A DNA stretch of 64,000 nucleotides from Apostichopus japonicus (lineage: Eukaryota > Echinodermata > Holothuroidea > Aspidochirotida > Stichopodidae): contig NC_092564.1 of the NCBI RefSeq assembly GCF_037975245.1, forward strand, positions 6,849,484 to 6,913,483, written 5' to 3'. The notes under the pieces were generated by a model that was not told where the DNA came from, searched no databases, and worked only from the letters and a program-made list of their open reading frames with translations. Shown piece after piece: positions 52,332-63,579 of this stretch. Position 1 is the stretch's first letter. Every line of letters starts with the position of its first letter. A program made the translations under genes and the position numbers.

Positions 52332-53180
52332 TGCGAAATAACGTGGTAGGGTCGAGGACAAAGGTCCAAGGGGAAAATGGCAAGAATTGTTTTCCAAGTT
52401 TACTTTTAAACCAGAAACTTTACAAAACTGCTCAGGTATTTTCAATGTTTCGGAAATATTCTTTTTTGAGCCATTATAGTCATTACCACCGTGTCATCAG
52501 CATAGGTCGAGATTTTTAAAGCAGAATTTTGCAATAACAATACCATGAATGTTCAGACTTAACTTAATAAGAGCAGTAAAGATCTCAGAGCAAGTGATGA
52601 ATAGATAAGGGCTAATAGAGCACCCTTGACACCCCCCCCCCCTGGAGAATCTGAAATAGTCGAAAAGAAAACCATTATTAACAATACAAGATGTGACCAG
52701 GGGAGTAGCAGCCGGGAGGGGGACACTGGGGGCACGTGCCCCCAATTTTTTCCAAAATAGCAAATGTGCCCTACTGGCAAATAAAATATGCCCCTTTGAT
52801 GAAGAACTGTCTTTTGGATATCTTAAGCCTTTGTTAATTTTAATATTTTATTTTAATTATTTATTTTTAGTCTGTACATGCTATTTTTAAAATGGCATCC
52901 CATAATTTTTTTGTAGCACGGTTAACAATAAACAATCTAAAGAAATAATATTGATAGCATACTAACACATATATATTTAAGTGATATGGCCGGTGTGTAT
53001 CGGTTTATAGCATGGTGGTTGTTGAAGTGCCCCTCTGATGTTGTGCCCCCCCCCCATACTTTTTTGCAAGCTTCCTACCCCTCTGGATGATACATTACTG
53101 TAAAGAGTTCTGACCCACGACCTGAAATCATTGAAAAAGTTAAAATTAGTAAACAAGAACTACGACTTGATCAAGTCTAA
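52332..53180 (-). pseudogene. LINE reverse transcriptase fragment (palm, YADD motif)
   Basis: Before the MITE insertion (53180 down to 53086) the minus strand reads FRSWVRTLYSN. After it the frame resumes with CIVNNGF, then SRGGGCQGCS and ISPYLF, which match the RT block RGVRQGCPLSPYLF. The C tract at 52630-52643 has disrupted that block. YADD, the catalytic motif, is encoded at 52493-52504, and SGLKVN follows at 52398-52415. A frameshift near 52360 precedes the fold-back insertion. The protein would be a class-typical target-primed reverse transcriptase, but this copy is broken. Confidence 0.85.
52698..53085 (-). mobile_element. hAT-type MITE, copy 2, 388 bp, inserted in the LINE
   Basis: Same family as 47389-47783, in reverse orientation. 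Ends are CAGGGGAGTAGCAGC (52698) and GCTTCCTACCCCTCTG (53085). Flanks GATGTGAC (52690-52697) and GATGATAC (53086-53093) agree at 6 of 8 positions, consistent with an aged duplication. The palindrome GGGGGCACGTGCCCCC is at 52728-52743. The LINE reverse transcriptase reads continuously across the site when the insert is ignored. Confidence 0.9.
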
Positions 53181-54234
53181 ATATGATCTCATCGAGCCAC
53201 ATTTGCTTCATTTTTCCGACGGATTTCTTCATTTTATTATAATGTTTATTTTCTGTCATTTCGAGATTGGTTTTTCAAATAATGAATCTTGTGAGTTTTA
53301 TCATTATATTATTTTATATTACGTTTTAAACATTAACCTAAACGGCGGCGTTCGTTGCAGTGTCCATTACTGCTAATATTTTAACCTTGGATATATACGA
53401 AAAGAAAAACAAAGAGCCTGATTGTAAAATTCAGATTCAAGTGACAGCTCGCCCCAAACACACGACTTGTAAAATAGGATATCTCCCCCCCCCCCCCCCT
53501 CACGGGAAAGAGTTTACTTTGCTGTTTTGGGGTAATTTTTCAACATTCCAAGATCACTATCATATATAAGTTTAAGATGGCGGTTTTGGGGATTATGTCT
53601 CATTTGATAACATTGTTAAATGTGTTTTAACTTATATACAGGTCTAATCTAACTTGATATGCTCATAAATGTAAATTGATAAGCTCAGCATATGTTTAAA
53701 TTTTGAGATGTTATGCTATTCGGATGATCATGGTGTACTGATCAAATTCAACTTTTGTTTATAAAACTATTTTTTACTTTATGACTCTAGATTGCTCGGT
53801 CTCAACATTTACACCATACCCCCATCTTTTGTTTTATTTGCTGTTATATGCCTGTACTTAATTTTCTTTTAGTTATCTCCGAGGAGCTGACTAACAAGTG
53901 TGCTAAACTTTTTTTCCAGCCGTTTTGACAGATTAGCTTTATATAATTATATTCTTTCAGAGGGCAAAATAATTATCAGAAAACAAAGGATGATTTTAAG
54001 ATGCAGCCTGTACTGCTATACCCTTTGCTGACAAATGAAAATCTCAGAGCCTATATTTTCACCTACATATGGAAATTCTTTAAGAACTTATCTCTCTCTA
54101 CACTTTCCTGTGTCTAAGGCAATGCGAATCAGGACTATACAATTGAAGTGAGTACAGTTTTGCTACAAAACAAATTCAATCTGTTCTAACCAAAGTCCAC
54201 TTCCAATCAAAGTTCACATTCACAGACTTGTAGT
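53181..54234. other. No gene recognised; C14 tract
   Basis: AT-rich with a C tract at about 53486-53499. The frame at 53131-53376 (plus) overlaps the LINE antisense and has no domain. Confidence 0.5.
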
Positions 54235-54440
54235 GAGTCCGTACTCGAGTACTCGTATCGTAGCATAGTTATCTGTACTCATTCTCGTGGATTTGTACTA
54301 GTTCTCGTCCTGTCAATGACATTTTGGAATCTAGTATAGACACTATTTGTACAGTGTTCAATACTTGTGCTTGAGTTACGAGCCTTGTTCTGACACTCAT
54401 TCTGATGAGTACTCGTTCTCACGATGTGGTACCCGTATTA
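54235..54440. repeat. Degenerate ACTCGT-type simple repeat
   Basis: Many variants of TACTCGT, ACTCATTCTCGT and CTCGAGTACTCG in both phases over about 200 bases. It directly precedes the GCGC minisatellite. Confidence 0.6.
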
Positions 54441-54493
54441 CAACTCATATATAGAATAAACCCAGACTACACGCACTTTAGTTTCGCACAATG

Positions 54494-54629
54494 TGCGCAG
54501 TGATATATGCGCGCAGTATATATTTGGGCAGTGTATATGCGCGCAGTGATATATGCGCGCAGTATATAGTTGCGCAGTGTATATGCGCGCAGTGTTTATG
54601 TGCGCAGTATATATGCGCGCCGTGATTTA
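54494..54629 (+). repeat. GCGC-rich minisatellite with higher-order structure
   Basis: Nine units of 13-17 bases with consensus TGCGCGCAGTATATA. Units 1-3 (lengths 14, 17, 13) are repeated in the same order as units 4-6 (16, 17, 13), giving a higher-order period of about 45 bases. It is unusually CpG-dense for this window. Confidence 0.9.
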
Positions 54630-56840
54630 TTTTCTTGTTAGGCCATCTTCAATCCATATCCATAACAAACAATATTGAACCTTTCTTGTCAATTCTCTGA
54701 GGAAGTCTGTATTTTTTCATCCTCATTACTTTTCATTACTACTTTTCATCTATCTTTCTTTTTTGCATTATTTAATATTATATATTGTCAACCGTCCAAT
54801 AAAACTTTGGTTCTATCTTTTCAAATACCGCGATCCCTACGTTCTTCATTCTCCTTTGTTTTCGTCTGTTTCGCGGCATTGGTGGTCTGTGTCAAATTTC
54901 AGCGTGTCCATTGGAGAAGAAAAAAATTACTACGAAATATTTCAACCATGCGTTAAGACTTGAGATTATAATGAACAATAAAAATCGGCCGATTCCTTCT
55001 GGTGCTTAATAAGCAAAGAGTTGACATCTCTTCGCTAGTATAAGGGACACGGGAAGGATTTACCACGAACACTCAAAATTGATTTAACGAGCAATTTATG
55101 TCAGGATGGTTAACGCTGCTCTTTGATCAAAAGACAATAAATGCAAAAACTGAAAACAAACTTATGCTTTCTCTCTGTTGCCATTGTACGGAATATATTG
55201 TTTATTTGTACTTTCAACTCTGATCTTTGGGGAATTGCCGAGTGGTTTGGTTTCGTTATATGAAATGGTACTTAAAATTAAAGGCCAAAAAGACCGACTT
55301 AGATAATACAGAATTTTAATCAGCAACGGCCAGCATCTTAATTTCTCACGAAAATTAGCCACTTCCTTAAAAAAAGAAAAAAACTACCAAAATAAGAACG
55401 AAATGACTCATCATATATAGGTATAACGTATTTTTAATGTTTATTTATATAAACTCCGATATCAATGGAATATATCGAAATCCCGTTTAAGACATGTAAA
55501 CAACATGCAACATTTATTTAAAAGAAGATGAAATAAACAAACAAACAAATAAATAAATAAAATAAACAAACTAAAGTATGTTTGTCCTGACAATAATGTA
55601 TCTCTAAGCAACGTTACCTCCGGAGCGTGGTATGAAGGTGTAGAGGGCGCTCTTAAGGAACTTGTGTTATTTCAAATAGAAAAGCCGAAACTATGATCGC
55701 AATCACACATAGTAAACCGAGGCATACTTTCATTGTTTATTCATTTATTTCAAATATTCTAAATACCGTGAATAACTTTCAATTAACATTAAATTACAAA
55801 AGTATGGTGTGTGAGAGTATTCTTGTAAGGACAAAAACCTATTATCTGTGTTTTAAAGACCGAATTAATAACAAACACGTGTACTTTAGATTAAAACTAA
55901 AGAAAACAAAAATCCATCTGAAACCAATTTGAGGTCTCATCAGCATCCACGTTCAAAGAAAGATTACATTTACAAATTGTATTATCTTCTAAGAGATTGG
56001 GGTGGTGGGGGGGGGGGGATTTGTAAGTTAAAAAGCCCGCTGTCTTGATACTCGTAGAATCTTTCATCAACTGCAGACAAAAACATTTACATAAACGAAA
56101 ATAACGAAAAAACAACACGGAAAGTTGTGTAATTGTTTAAGATTAGTTGATCTGGATAGAAGCTACATTACAAGAGTAAAAAGGAGTAAATTTACAAACC
56201 AAATATATTATTTCGTGTCAAGACAGTTCATGAACACGCTTGCAACATATCTTTCAACCACAAATATGGTGAACACAAATATACTTTACACATATCTTCA
56301 GAAAATAGCTGGTTTAATTTGTATTCATATACGGGTCAGCTTAGTTATCAGTTTAAGTCCGACGCCACCCCCCACCCCCCCCCCCCTTATACATAGTGAA
56401 CGTCAAATGAAGTATTTTAACATGATGCCCTTTTCACTGTATAAAATCTACCCCTTTCTTAAATAAAAATGATTTTATAATCTTTCATTTGACGTTACGG
56501 ACGTAAACGTATTATGCAGTCCCCTGATCATATTCAGTGAAATTTCAAAATGTTGACAGCCTTATTTAATCTTGAAATAAGATCTCCAATCCAAAAAACT
56601 GATTAAGTTCGATCACCAATGTAATCATCAGTTTTTATTTTCATACTTTAATTATTTCCCTTTGAAATTTAAAAAAAAAAATGCTTTATTTTTGTTTTTA
56701 AGAAGATATTATACTTGTATAATATACATTTATCCTGATATTATCTTCTGAAACCATCATGGGGGTAAATTAATTCGCAATAGTACTTAGGGGCAAGATC
56801 TATCGTCATGAAGTATTAATATATTAATTGTGTTACAGTA
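54630..56840. other. No gene recognised
   Basis: AT-rich. Contains an AAAT/AAAC microsatellite near 55537-55568, a G tract near 56008 and a C tract near 56372. Frames at 55693-55932 and 56125-56466 (plus) have no recognisable domain. Confidence 0.5.
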
Positions 56841-57077
56841 TACGTAGACAGTGGATTAACTATACCTTCTTAACTGGTTTCGAACTTCTGGACAGACAAT
56901 CAGCGTCCATGCATGGCTTAGGTGGTTTGGGTGTCCGTTTATAAAGTTGGGGGGGGGGGTCGAATTCCGGTGGAGGCTGGGTGTTGTTTCACTGTTCTGG
57001 ATTTTAAAACCCATTACGTTTTCAAATATACATACCTACACACCTACATATATACACACACACATACATACATACAG
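56841..57077 (+). mobile_element. tRNA-derived SINE, copy 3, diverged, plus orientation
   Basis: Same family as 37122-37345. Shared blocks in order are TTTCGAAC, TCTGGACA, ACAATCAGCGTCCAT, GGGTGTCCG, CCGGTGGAGGCTG, TTTCACTGTTCT and CATTACG-TTTTC. The A box is degraded, and the B box is damaged by a G11 tract (56949-56959). The tail is a CA/CATA repeat (about 57026-57077). Confidence 0.8.
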
Positions 57078-58802
57078 CTGATATAGAGCAAAGGTTATCA
57101 TAGGTGGCTCATAACTCTGCACTAATTAAGTAGGCACACCCATTTAGACCTTAGTTTTAGTAAGATTTTGAGTCTGTTAAACCCTTAGCTCTAACCAATG
57201 CTTTTCTCTGTCCCCATAAAGAAAGAATTAATCAAGAACCCATAAAATATGGAGATACGTATGTACCGTAATATATCCCGGACATGATTTTAATTCAATG
57301 TATTGTTCTAGAAAAAGAGCGGGATTTTGTTAAGCTATATAAATCCGTCATGTGAAGATAATTCGCTTATACTAGATGCCAACGTTGGTTTACTTCATAT
57401 AAAACAAAAGATAATTTATAAAATCCTAATGATATGACGTCACAAGAGAGTAACCATCTACAAGCAATAGCTTTGAATTTGTTTTACAATCTTTAGAAAC
57501 CCATATTTCATGGACAAACTAAAACAACAAAAGGTAAAGTCTTTTGTAGACATTATTTGTTAATAAAACGCGAAATGGCCATTTGGTCGAAATGGTCAAA
57601 ACGCGAACATGTTTGCAAGAAATGTTCCTTTTTTTGTAAAAAAAATATATAAAAAAAATTGACCAATATTTTTTTTACAAAGTTATCATGAAAATCTAAA
57701 TCTGTTCGTCACGTCCACCTGTAACGGTTTTCTTCCTTCCAACCTTTTATTTTTTCCCCTCTATATTTCTAGCTGAAGAGTAAGAAACATGTCGAATAAG
57801 GGGCCATCCTCGGGGCTACCTGCGTGTGCTCTCGGTTTTACAATTTGATCGAATGCTTTTTTATTAATCAGATGAAATTTTAATCACTTTTCTTCCAGGC
57901 GGGGTTTCCATCCAAAGAGGAAAAACACAATTCCAAAAGGACTAAAGTAAGGATAACATTTTTATGCAAAATATACAAAAACAGGGATAGAAGAAAAATA
58001 AATAAATATAGAATATTTTACAGACAATCGTGGTCGGTGCGCATAGATTATTATTCCGGTAAACGTTGTCCAGCTTCTCTTTCCGTCTATTATGGAATAT
58101 TTTTTGCTCCTTCGTTGCAAAAATAATCAGAGATTTTTGTCTTCGTCTTTTACCTTTGAAATGACAGGAAAGATTTGATCCAGGAGATAAACCCTATAAA
58201 ACAGTTATTTTCTGAATAGTTGTCAAGAAAAACTGAAGTGTTTCGGCAGTGGTATGAAATATAAAAAGAAAGATGAATATGCGGTATTTATAAATTCATC
58301 ATATGTATTACATTTAGTGATAACCGTGGCATAACACAGCTGGTGACAATAAATAGAATGAGTCTAAAAACCTCTTAGCAGAAGAGAAGAGAGAGAGACT
58401 GAAAAATAAAGAACAGAGGCTCGTCTAAATGACGTAGGTGGAGGCTCAGATTTATGGGACGCCAAAACGCTCACCAAATGTGCTAAACCCTTTAGAATAG
58501 GTACTTGAATATAACTATGAGTTTGTTGGAAATTTAGATCAATTGGGTACTAAAAATCCAAAATAAGAAGATGGGTCGTTAAAACTTGGCAGTATAGTTC
58601 AGATTTATTTCAAATTATGATGTTAAAATTCGACAATTTTGATATTGCGTGTATTTTTTTTTCAAGTTGCATTTGAATGTGTTTAATATTACTATGAGAA
58701 ATGTCAAGGCATCAAAATGTCATTTGACTTTAGTCAGTGACCAATACAATGTAGGAGGGTGTGTCTAAGTTTGATAATTACAATGTTATTGTAAGAAATA
58801 TT
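57078..58802. other. No gene recognised
   Basis: AT-rich with no recognised element. AAATGGCCATTT, a 12-bp palindrome, lies near 57574 between two AAAACGCGAA-like blocks. Confidence 0.5.
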
Positions 58803-59112
58803 ATTCTATTACTGGTTGTAAAACTGAACACCTTCAAAAAACGTCTTAAAGAGTATCTTATATCAAACTATCATTGACTTTGTATTTCCTTTCATTGCCA
58901 TCTTTGTTCTGTTTTCTCTGTATACTTAAGCTATCATTCTATATTATATTTGTAAAGGGGTGTCAACGTAAACAAGCTCCACAGAGCTTCTTGTTGGCAC
59001 TCCTCAGTCTCTATGTTCTCTTGTACATTTACCCACATCTATTGTCAAATTGCATACTTTAATACAAGAGATTGAAATAAAGTCTTATGAATTGAATATG
59101 AATATGAATTGA
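58803..59112 (+). mobile_element. 3' end of a CR1/L2-type LINE
   Basis: The last 24 codons of a reverse-transcriptase ORF are open to a TGA at 58875-58877 and include KLNTFKKRLKEYL, matching the usual LN.FK..LK.YL ending of CR1/L2-group ORF2 proteins. About 200 bases of 3' untranslated sequence follow, then AATAAA (59076-59081) and a GAATTGAATATGAATATGAA tail. Oligomeric GAATTGAA tails replace poly(A) in this group. The element is severely 5'-truncated. Confidence 0.75.
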
Positions 59113-59695
59113 AATACTCGATTAGTTTGAAATATTACCGACGGCAAAGGGAACATGATTTAAGAGATTTCATATATTGTATACTTGAGAGGAGGATCAA
59201 CATGAACATCTTAGCCCCCCCCCCCCCTTACCCTTCTACAAACATTGTGGTTGCACCCTGCCAATAACTTGCCTGAATTCTACTTGATTTGTATTCAGGA
59301 GGAGTGGGCTGGGGGGGGGGAGGGGTTACTATTTAACCTAAGAGCAACCTTAGATTGCATCGATTCGGCCAGACAAAATTATCCATGCCTTTCGGACTGA
59401 AGGAGACACATAGTTTCATGAGTGCAAAGATAGTTTAAGGGAAGATATCACTCTCAAGTTCTTCAGAGGGTTGTATACCATAGGCATATTTACTAACGGC
59501 ACGGAATGGAATTCAAATAAGAAACAATCTCAACCATTCTCCTTACCCATTGGCTATGTGATAGAGACGCTAGCCTGTCTACCCCCCCTCTCGCCCACCA
59601 CACCCCTCCCCATAGTCTTTTAGATATCATAATATCATAGTATTGTCATAATTAAGTATTCTTTCATTTGCAAGACTGCAACAGTCTGGTCTCTA
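59113..59695. other. No gene recognised; C13 and G10 tracts
   Basis: C tract at about 59216-59228 and G tract at about 59312-59321, roughly inverted with respect to each other. No element ends resolved. Confidence 0.45.
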
Positions 59696-59703
59696 CTTAC
59701 AGT

Positions 59704-60015
59704 CATAGGCGTAGGAGCCCAATTTGATTGGAGGGGGGCTGTAACGACTTACCCGAAAAATATAACCAAAATAACCAACATTTTAATGTGCATATCATAT
59801 AGGCATGCATCGGTTATTACATCGCATGCCAATAACATACAATCATTTGCCGTGTTGTTACCCTTCCATATTGGTTATAATTTTTGGGAAGTCGTTACAA
59901 TAATAATGATGATAATAATATCAGTTTAACCATTGAAAAACACATTGCAAATTATTTTTCTTTCATTAGGTGCCCGAAAAATTCTCAGCATATTGCCCGA
60001 ATTTTCACGCCTATG
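59704..60015. mobile_element. MITE of 312 bp with perfect 8-bp target duplication
   Basis: Ends are CATAGGCGTAGGAGCCC (left) and, reversed, CATAGGCGTGAAAATTCGG (right). CTTACAGT lies immediately outside both ends (59696-59703 and 60016-60023). Inner arms GTAACGACTTACCCGAAAAA (from 59742) and GTAACGACTTCCCAAAAATT (reversed, to about 59898) form a second, longer inverted pair. No transposase. The 8-bp duplication suggests hAT, though the termini lack the CAGGG start. Confidence 0.85.
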
Positions 60016-60128
60016 CTTACAGTAGATGTCTGTTCTTCCTTTTTTCGTTGTTTTGTATATAGGGACGATCCTTAGAAAGTTTTTTGCAACAATGACGAAA
60101 TTTATAAGGTCTTGTTCACACTTGAGAA

Positions 60129-60168
60129 CGAGCAGAGGATCAGTTCCTGTGACCGGATCCCCTGCTCG
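60129..60168. repeat. 13-bp hairpin with one mismatch
   Basis: CGAGCAGAGGATC (60129-60141) and GATCCCCTGCTCG (60156-60168) pair at 12 of 13 positions across a 14-base loop. It lies just downstream of the MITE at 59704-60015. Confidence 0.6.
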
Positions 60169-60447
60169 AGATCAACTGCCCAGTCTGAATGGTCTTATAT
60201 ATAATGAACTCAAGTTTCGACTCTGAGAAATTAACCCACCCCCACTCTATCCCACCTCACCCTCACCCACACCCCATCATAAGGCATGTGGGCATTGGTA
60301 GCTGCGAACTAGTTGCTGAAATTCTTTTACTTAAGCTGTTCGTGTTCAACGTTCATTTCATTGGTTTTGCCTTCTATATATACTTTGTGCGGTTTGTCAT
60401 TGATACCCAATATTGCATATCGGTGTTTCTTGCAATATTGACAACAA

Positions 60448-61008
60448 ATTTTGAACTAACGTTACTGGGTCAATTTTGGAGGAGAACAAACAAACAACAG
60501 TAGAGAAAAGGACTGTAGATTCATCTGGAACTGTTACTTTAATAGAAAATTAAATGTAACCATATTTACTAACGATACCAGTACTAGGAAGCTACAGCAC
60601 TATTGACATCTCTGCCGAGTTATTCGTAGTTAATTTCATAAAGAGAGTTTGCACAACATGGTTAGAATTTATTGCTCCATTTTGTTACTTCAATACCATT
60701 CTATTGTATGTAGCAGTTTCGCGATGCGCTGTACAAAAGTCTTAGCCTATACCAGTGGAAATATCAAATAATCAATACATCCAAGGATTTTGAACTAACT
60801 TGACTGAGTCAATTTTGCAACAACAAAAAGTAAAATAATGTAGAGAAAAGGAATGTGATTGGTTCACCGATCGCGAGATAAATGTAGCTTTATAGATAAG
60901 CAGAAAAAGCACTATGAGTATACTGATTATATCGCATGTAGCTGTTACGCGATGCGCTATAATCAGTATTCGTAGCATGCTAGTGGAAAGATAAAAAATA
61001 ATAATAAA
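60448..61008 (+). repeat. Tandem duplication of about 339 bp, second copy shortened
   Basis: Both copies begin ATTTTGAACTAAC (60448 and 60787) and share GGTCAATTTTG-type sequence, GTAGAGAAAAGGA, GCGATGCGCT and TAGTGGAAA in order. Copy 2 lacks about 110 internal bases. Confidence 0.8.
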
Positions 61009-61686
61009 TGTTTATATATTGTGTTTGGGTTAAACAAAGTAGTTCTTATTATAAATTCATACATACTTATCTGTTTATCCTCTTAATGCTCGAACAGGAA
61101 AAGTACCGGTATACTAATAGAAAAATTACAAATAAACGGTACCTCCCAATAATTTTCAGCTCCAATTTATCTTCAAAAATGTTGAGTTGTAAGTCATCGA
61201 TAAGTAACCCCCCCCCCCCCCCACCGCCATATTTCTCCTCCCATCTTATCTTAATCTTAACGTCACCCCAATATCCCAGCAAGCTAAATAATGGGCAATC
61301 GTGCATGTCTGTTTTGTTTGGGGAGGGGGGTCTCACCCTCAAAGAATTTGCATAATATTGAAATATTGAGTGGTTTAATATGACACGCGTCAATATCTTG
61401 AACTTTTATTAATTTTAACAACTTTAAAACAATTGATTGTATGTCGCATTTGGATGTAATGCTGATGACCTATAAGTACAATAAACAACCACGAGTTATT
61501 GGCATTTTGTTTGACAACCATGGCTCTGCTGAAAATCTGTTGAAATCTTATTAAATCGACTCCATAAAGATACACCCTACATGGTCCATGGACAACCTGT
61601 CAAAAAACTCCTATAAAATATATATAAAATAGAGGAGAGACAAACACAACTAAAAACCATTGGTGTATAATTATGACACCTCTGTG
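61009..61686. other. No gene recognised; C16 tract
   Basis: Contains a C tract at about 61207-61222. The opposing frames at 61008-61355 and 61067-61393 are low-complexity around it. Confidence 0.5.
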
Positions 61687-62044
61687 ATCAACAGCTTCCA
61701 CAGGCAGCTCAGAAAATCTGATTCCAGTATAGGGGCATGACAAGACCGAAGGCTTGAGCAAGTCTAAATTATGACATCATCAACTCACGTGTCCTTAATT
61801 GGTTTATATTTACAGTTTTATTTATTTATTATAACAACTTTTTTATATAATGCAGAAAGATTTTGAACTACTTGCCCAGACAGCTAAGAAAGCCTGATGA
61901 TTCCAGTAAAGGGAGTTGACAAGACTGAATGCTTGAGCAAGTCTAAATTATGACATCATCAACTCACGTGTCCTTCATTGGTTTTATCTTCTAATTGTAT
62001 TTATATATTAAAACACCATTGTTTTTTCTATAATGGAGAAAGAT
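61687..62044 (+). repeat. Tandem duplication, period 179 bp
   Basis: CTTGAGCAAGTCTAAATTAT followed by GACATCATCAACTCACGTGT occurs at 61753 and 61932, exactly 179 bases apart. The similarity extends outward in both directions through GATTCCAGTA and AGAAAGATTTTG. Confidence 0.9.
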
Positions 62045-63390
62045 TTTGCACATACTGAATCTAAAATATTCAAGCTCGTAACATGATCTAATGATGATTG
62101 ACATTTAGTTTCAGTATTAACACCACTCATTCTTCAAAATATTAAAGAAATTGAACAAAAAGAGACCGAGAATGTTTCAGATCACAGTGACTCTATGTCA
62201 CCACACATCTTAAAATTACACCCACCCCCCGTCCGCCCCCTCCCCCTCCTCCCCGATACAAGTTTTCAGTTATTATATGTTCCAAAAAATAAGTAATATT
62301 TTTCTTAGCCTATTTGATGGAGGCGTTCATCAAAATGGCCTCTATCATATAAAGGAAAATGGTTGCATTCGTGTCTCTTTTACTAAACATGATGAAGTTT
62401 ATTATGTACAGTCACCGCGTTTTCATTTCATTTCACCCTGTTGCAACTGTTTTTCAAAATGTTTTGGTCAACGGGAAGTATATATATATACACATGGCGT
62501 ATGACCTTTTGATAAAAAGTCTAAAATGACACAGTTTGGGTATAAAAGAGATATAAAGGTATATATATTTAAATATTAAATAAAGGAATGGCGTTTCTTA
62601 CCTTAATGGTGTAGCCTTTCGACTACGATTTTCCCGGATCCGTGTATACAAAGATTGTTTGGTGTTTTCCATCCTGTCGCTTTTCTTTTAAATAAATCCA
62701 CACTAGATCTTCCATACAAGTTCACTTGAAAACTTCAACTAAAAATTGTTTAACTAAAAAACAAAAATCAAAGGCATTTTCAGTCTAGGAGACAATTTTC
62801 ATGACAGAAAAAAATAGCTACTAAACCTTTTATGCCAAACAAAATATTTCTAACCTAGTATCCGATGTGCCCTTTATCGCTACCGCTTCAGAGCATTTCT
62901 TCATGTTTATCTTACGGCAGTGTTTGTCACAAAACGTTCACCCTAAAGTTACCCATGAAAATAGCTGATTTTTTTCGCTCTCACTTTGAAGTTTAGTTGA
63001 AAGTCGTCCATTCATATAAGTTAAAGAAAATTGACGGATTTTAATAGTTGAGTTGAGGTATATTGGCCAAACAGTAAACTGTAAATATCCAGTGTCCATG
63101 CTGTTATACAATTACACAATGTATTCAGTAACATACAACTAAAATTGCATCACACGAATTTTATTGAAGATTTTAGTATGAACTTACATTTTATCGCTGC
63201 GTTTGGTAAATTCCTACAATAATTTTAAGACATCTTTGAAGATACCTATAAATAGATACCGCACATCACGGTTGTGGAATATTTTAAAATATGGAAATGT
63301 TACACCCACATTCTTTAGCCTACAACGGCTTGTAAGAAAATGATATGAGGTAAAAATTACAAGAAATAATTTCAGGGTATTTATTTAAGG

Positions 63391-63395
<5 letters not shown>
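62045..63395. other. No gene recognised
   Basis: C-rich segment near 62220-62254. The 75-codon frame at 62277-62504 (plus) has no recognisable domain and ends in a short TA run. Confidence 0.5.
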
Positions 63396-63488
<93 letters not shown>

Positions 63489-63508
63489 TATATATATATA
63501 TCTATATA

Positions 63509-63577
<69 letters not shown>
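63396..63577. repeat. (TA)n array, about 180 bp
   Basis: Nearly pure TA with two TCTATA steps. Confidence 0.95.

Positions 63578-63579
<2 letters not shown>

Larger units (their letters stand above)
49990..53180 (-). mobile_element. Decayed L1/Tx1-like LINE, 5'-truncated, carrying two nested insertions
   Basis: The minus strand encodes, in order, the reverse transcriptase palm, the post-RT region and the C-terminal cysteine-histidine motif of an L1/Tx1-group ORF2, spread over several frames with stops. The order and spacing match an intact element once the insertions at 52698-53085 and 51756-52322 are set aside. Recognisable similarity starts near 53180 and fades near 49990. The endonuclease domain and ORF1 are absent, as expected after 5' truncation. 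It is non-functional. The exact 3' end is uncertain. Confidence 0.85.

Noticed and set aside
57574-57585. 12-bp palindrome AAATGGCCATTT between AAAACGCGAA-like blocks
   Set aside because: Too short, and with no partner features. Palindromes of this size are expected by chance in 64 kb.
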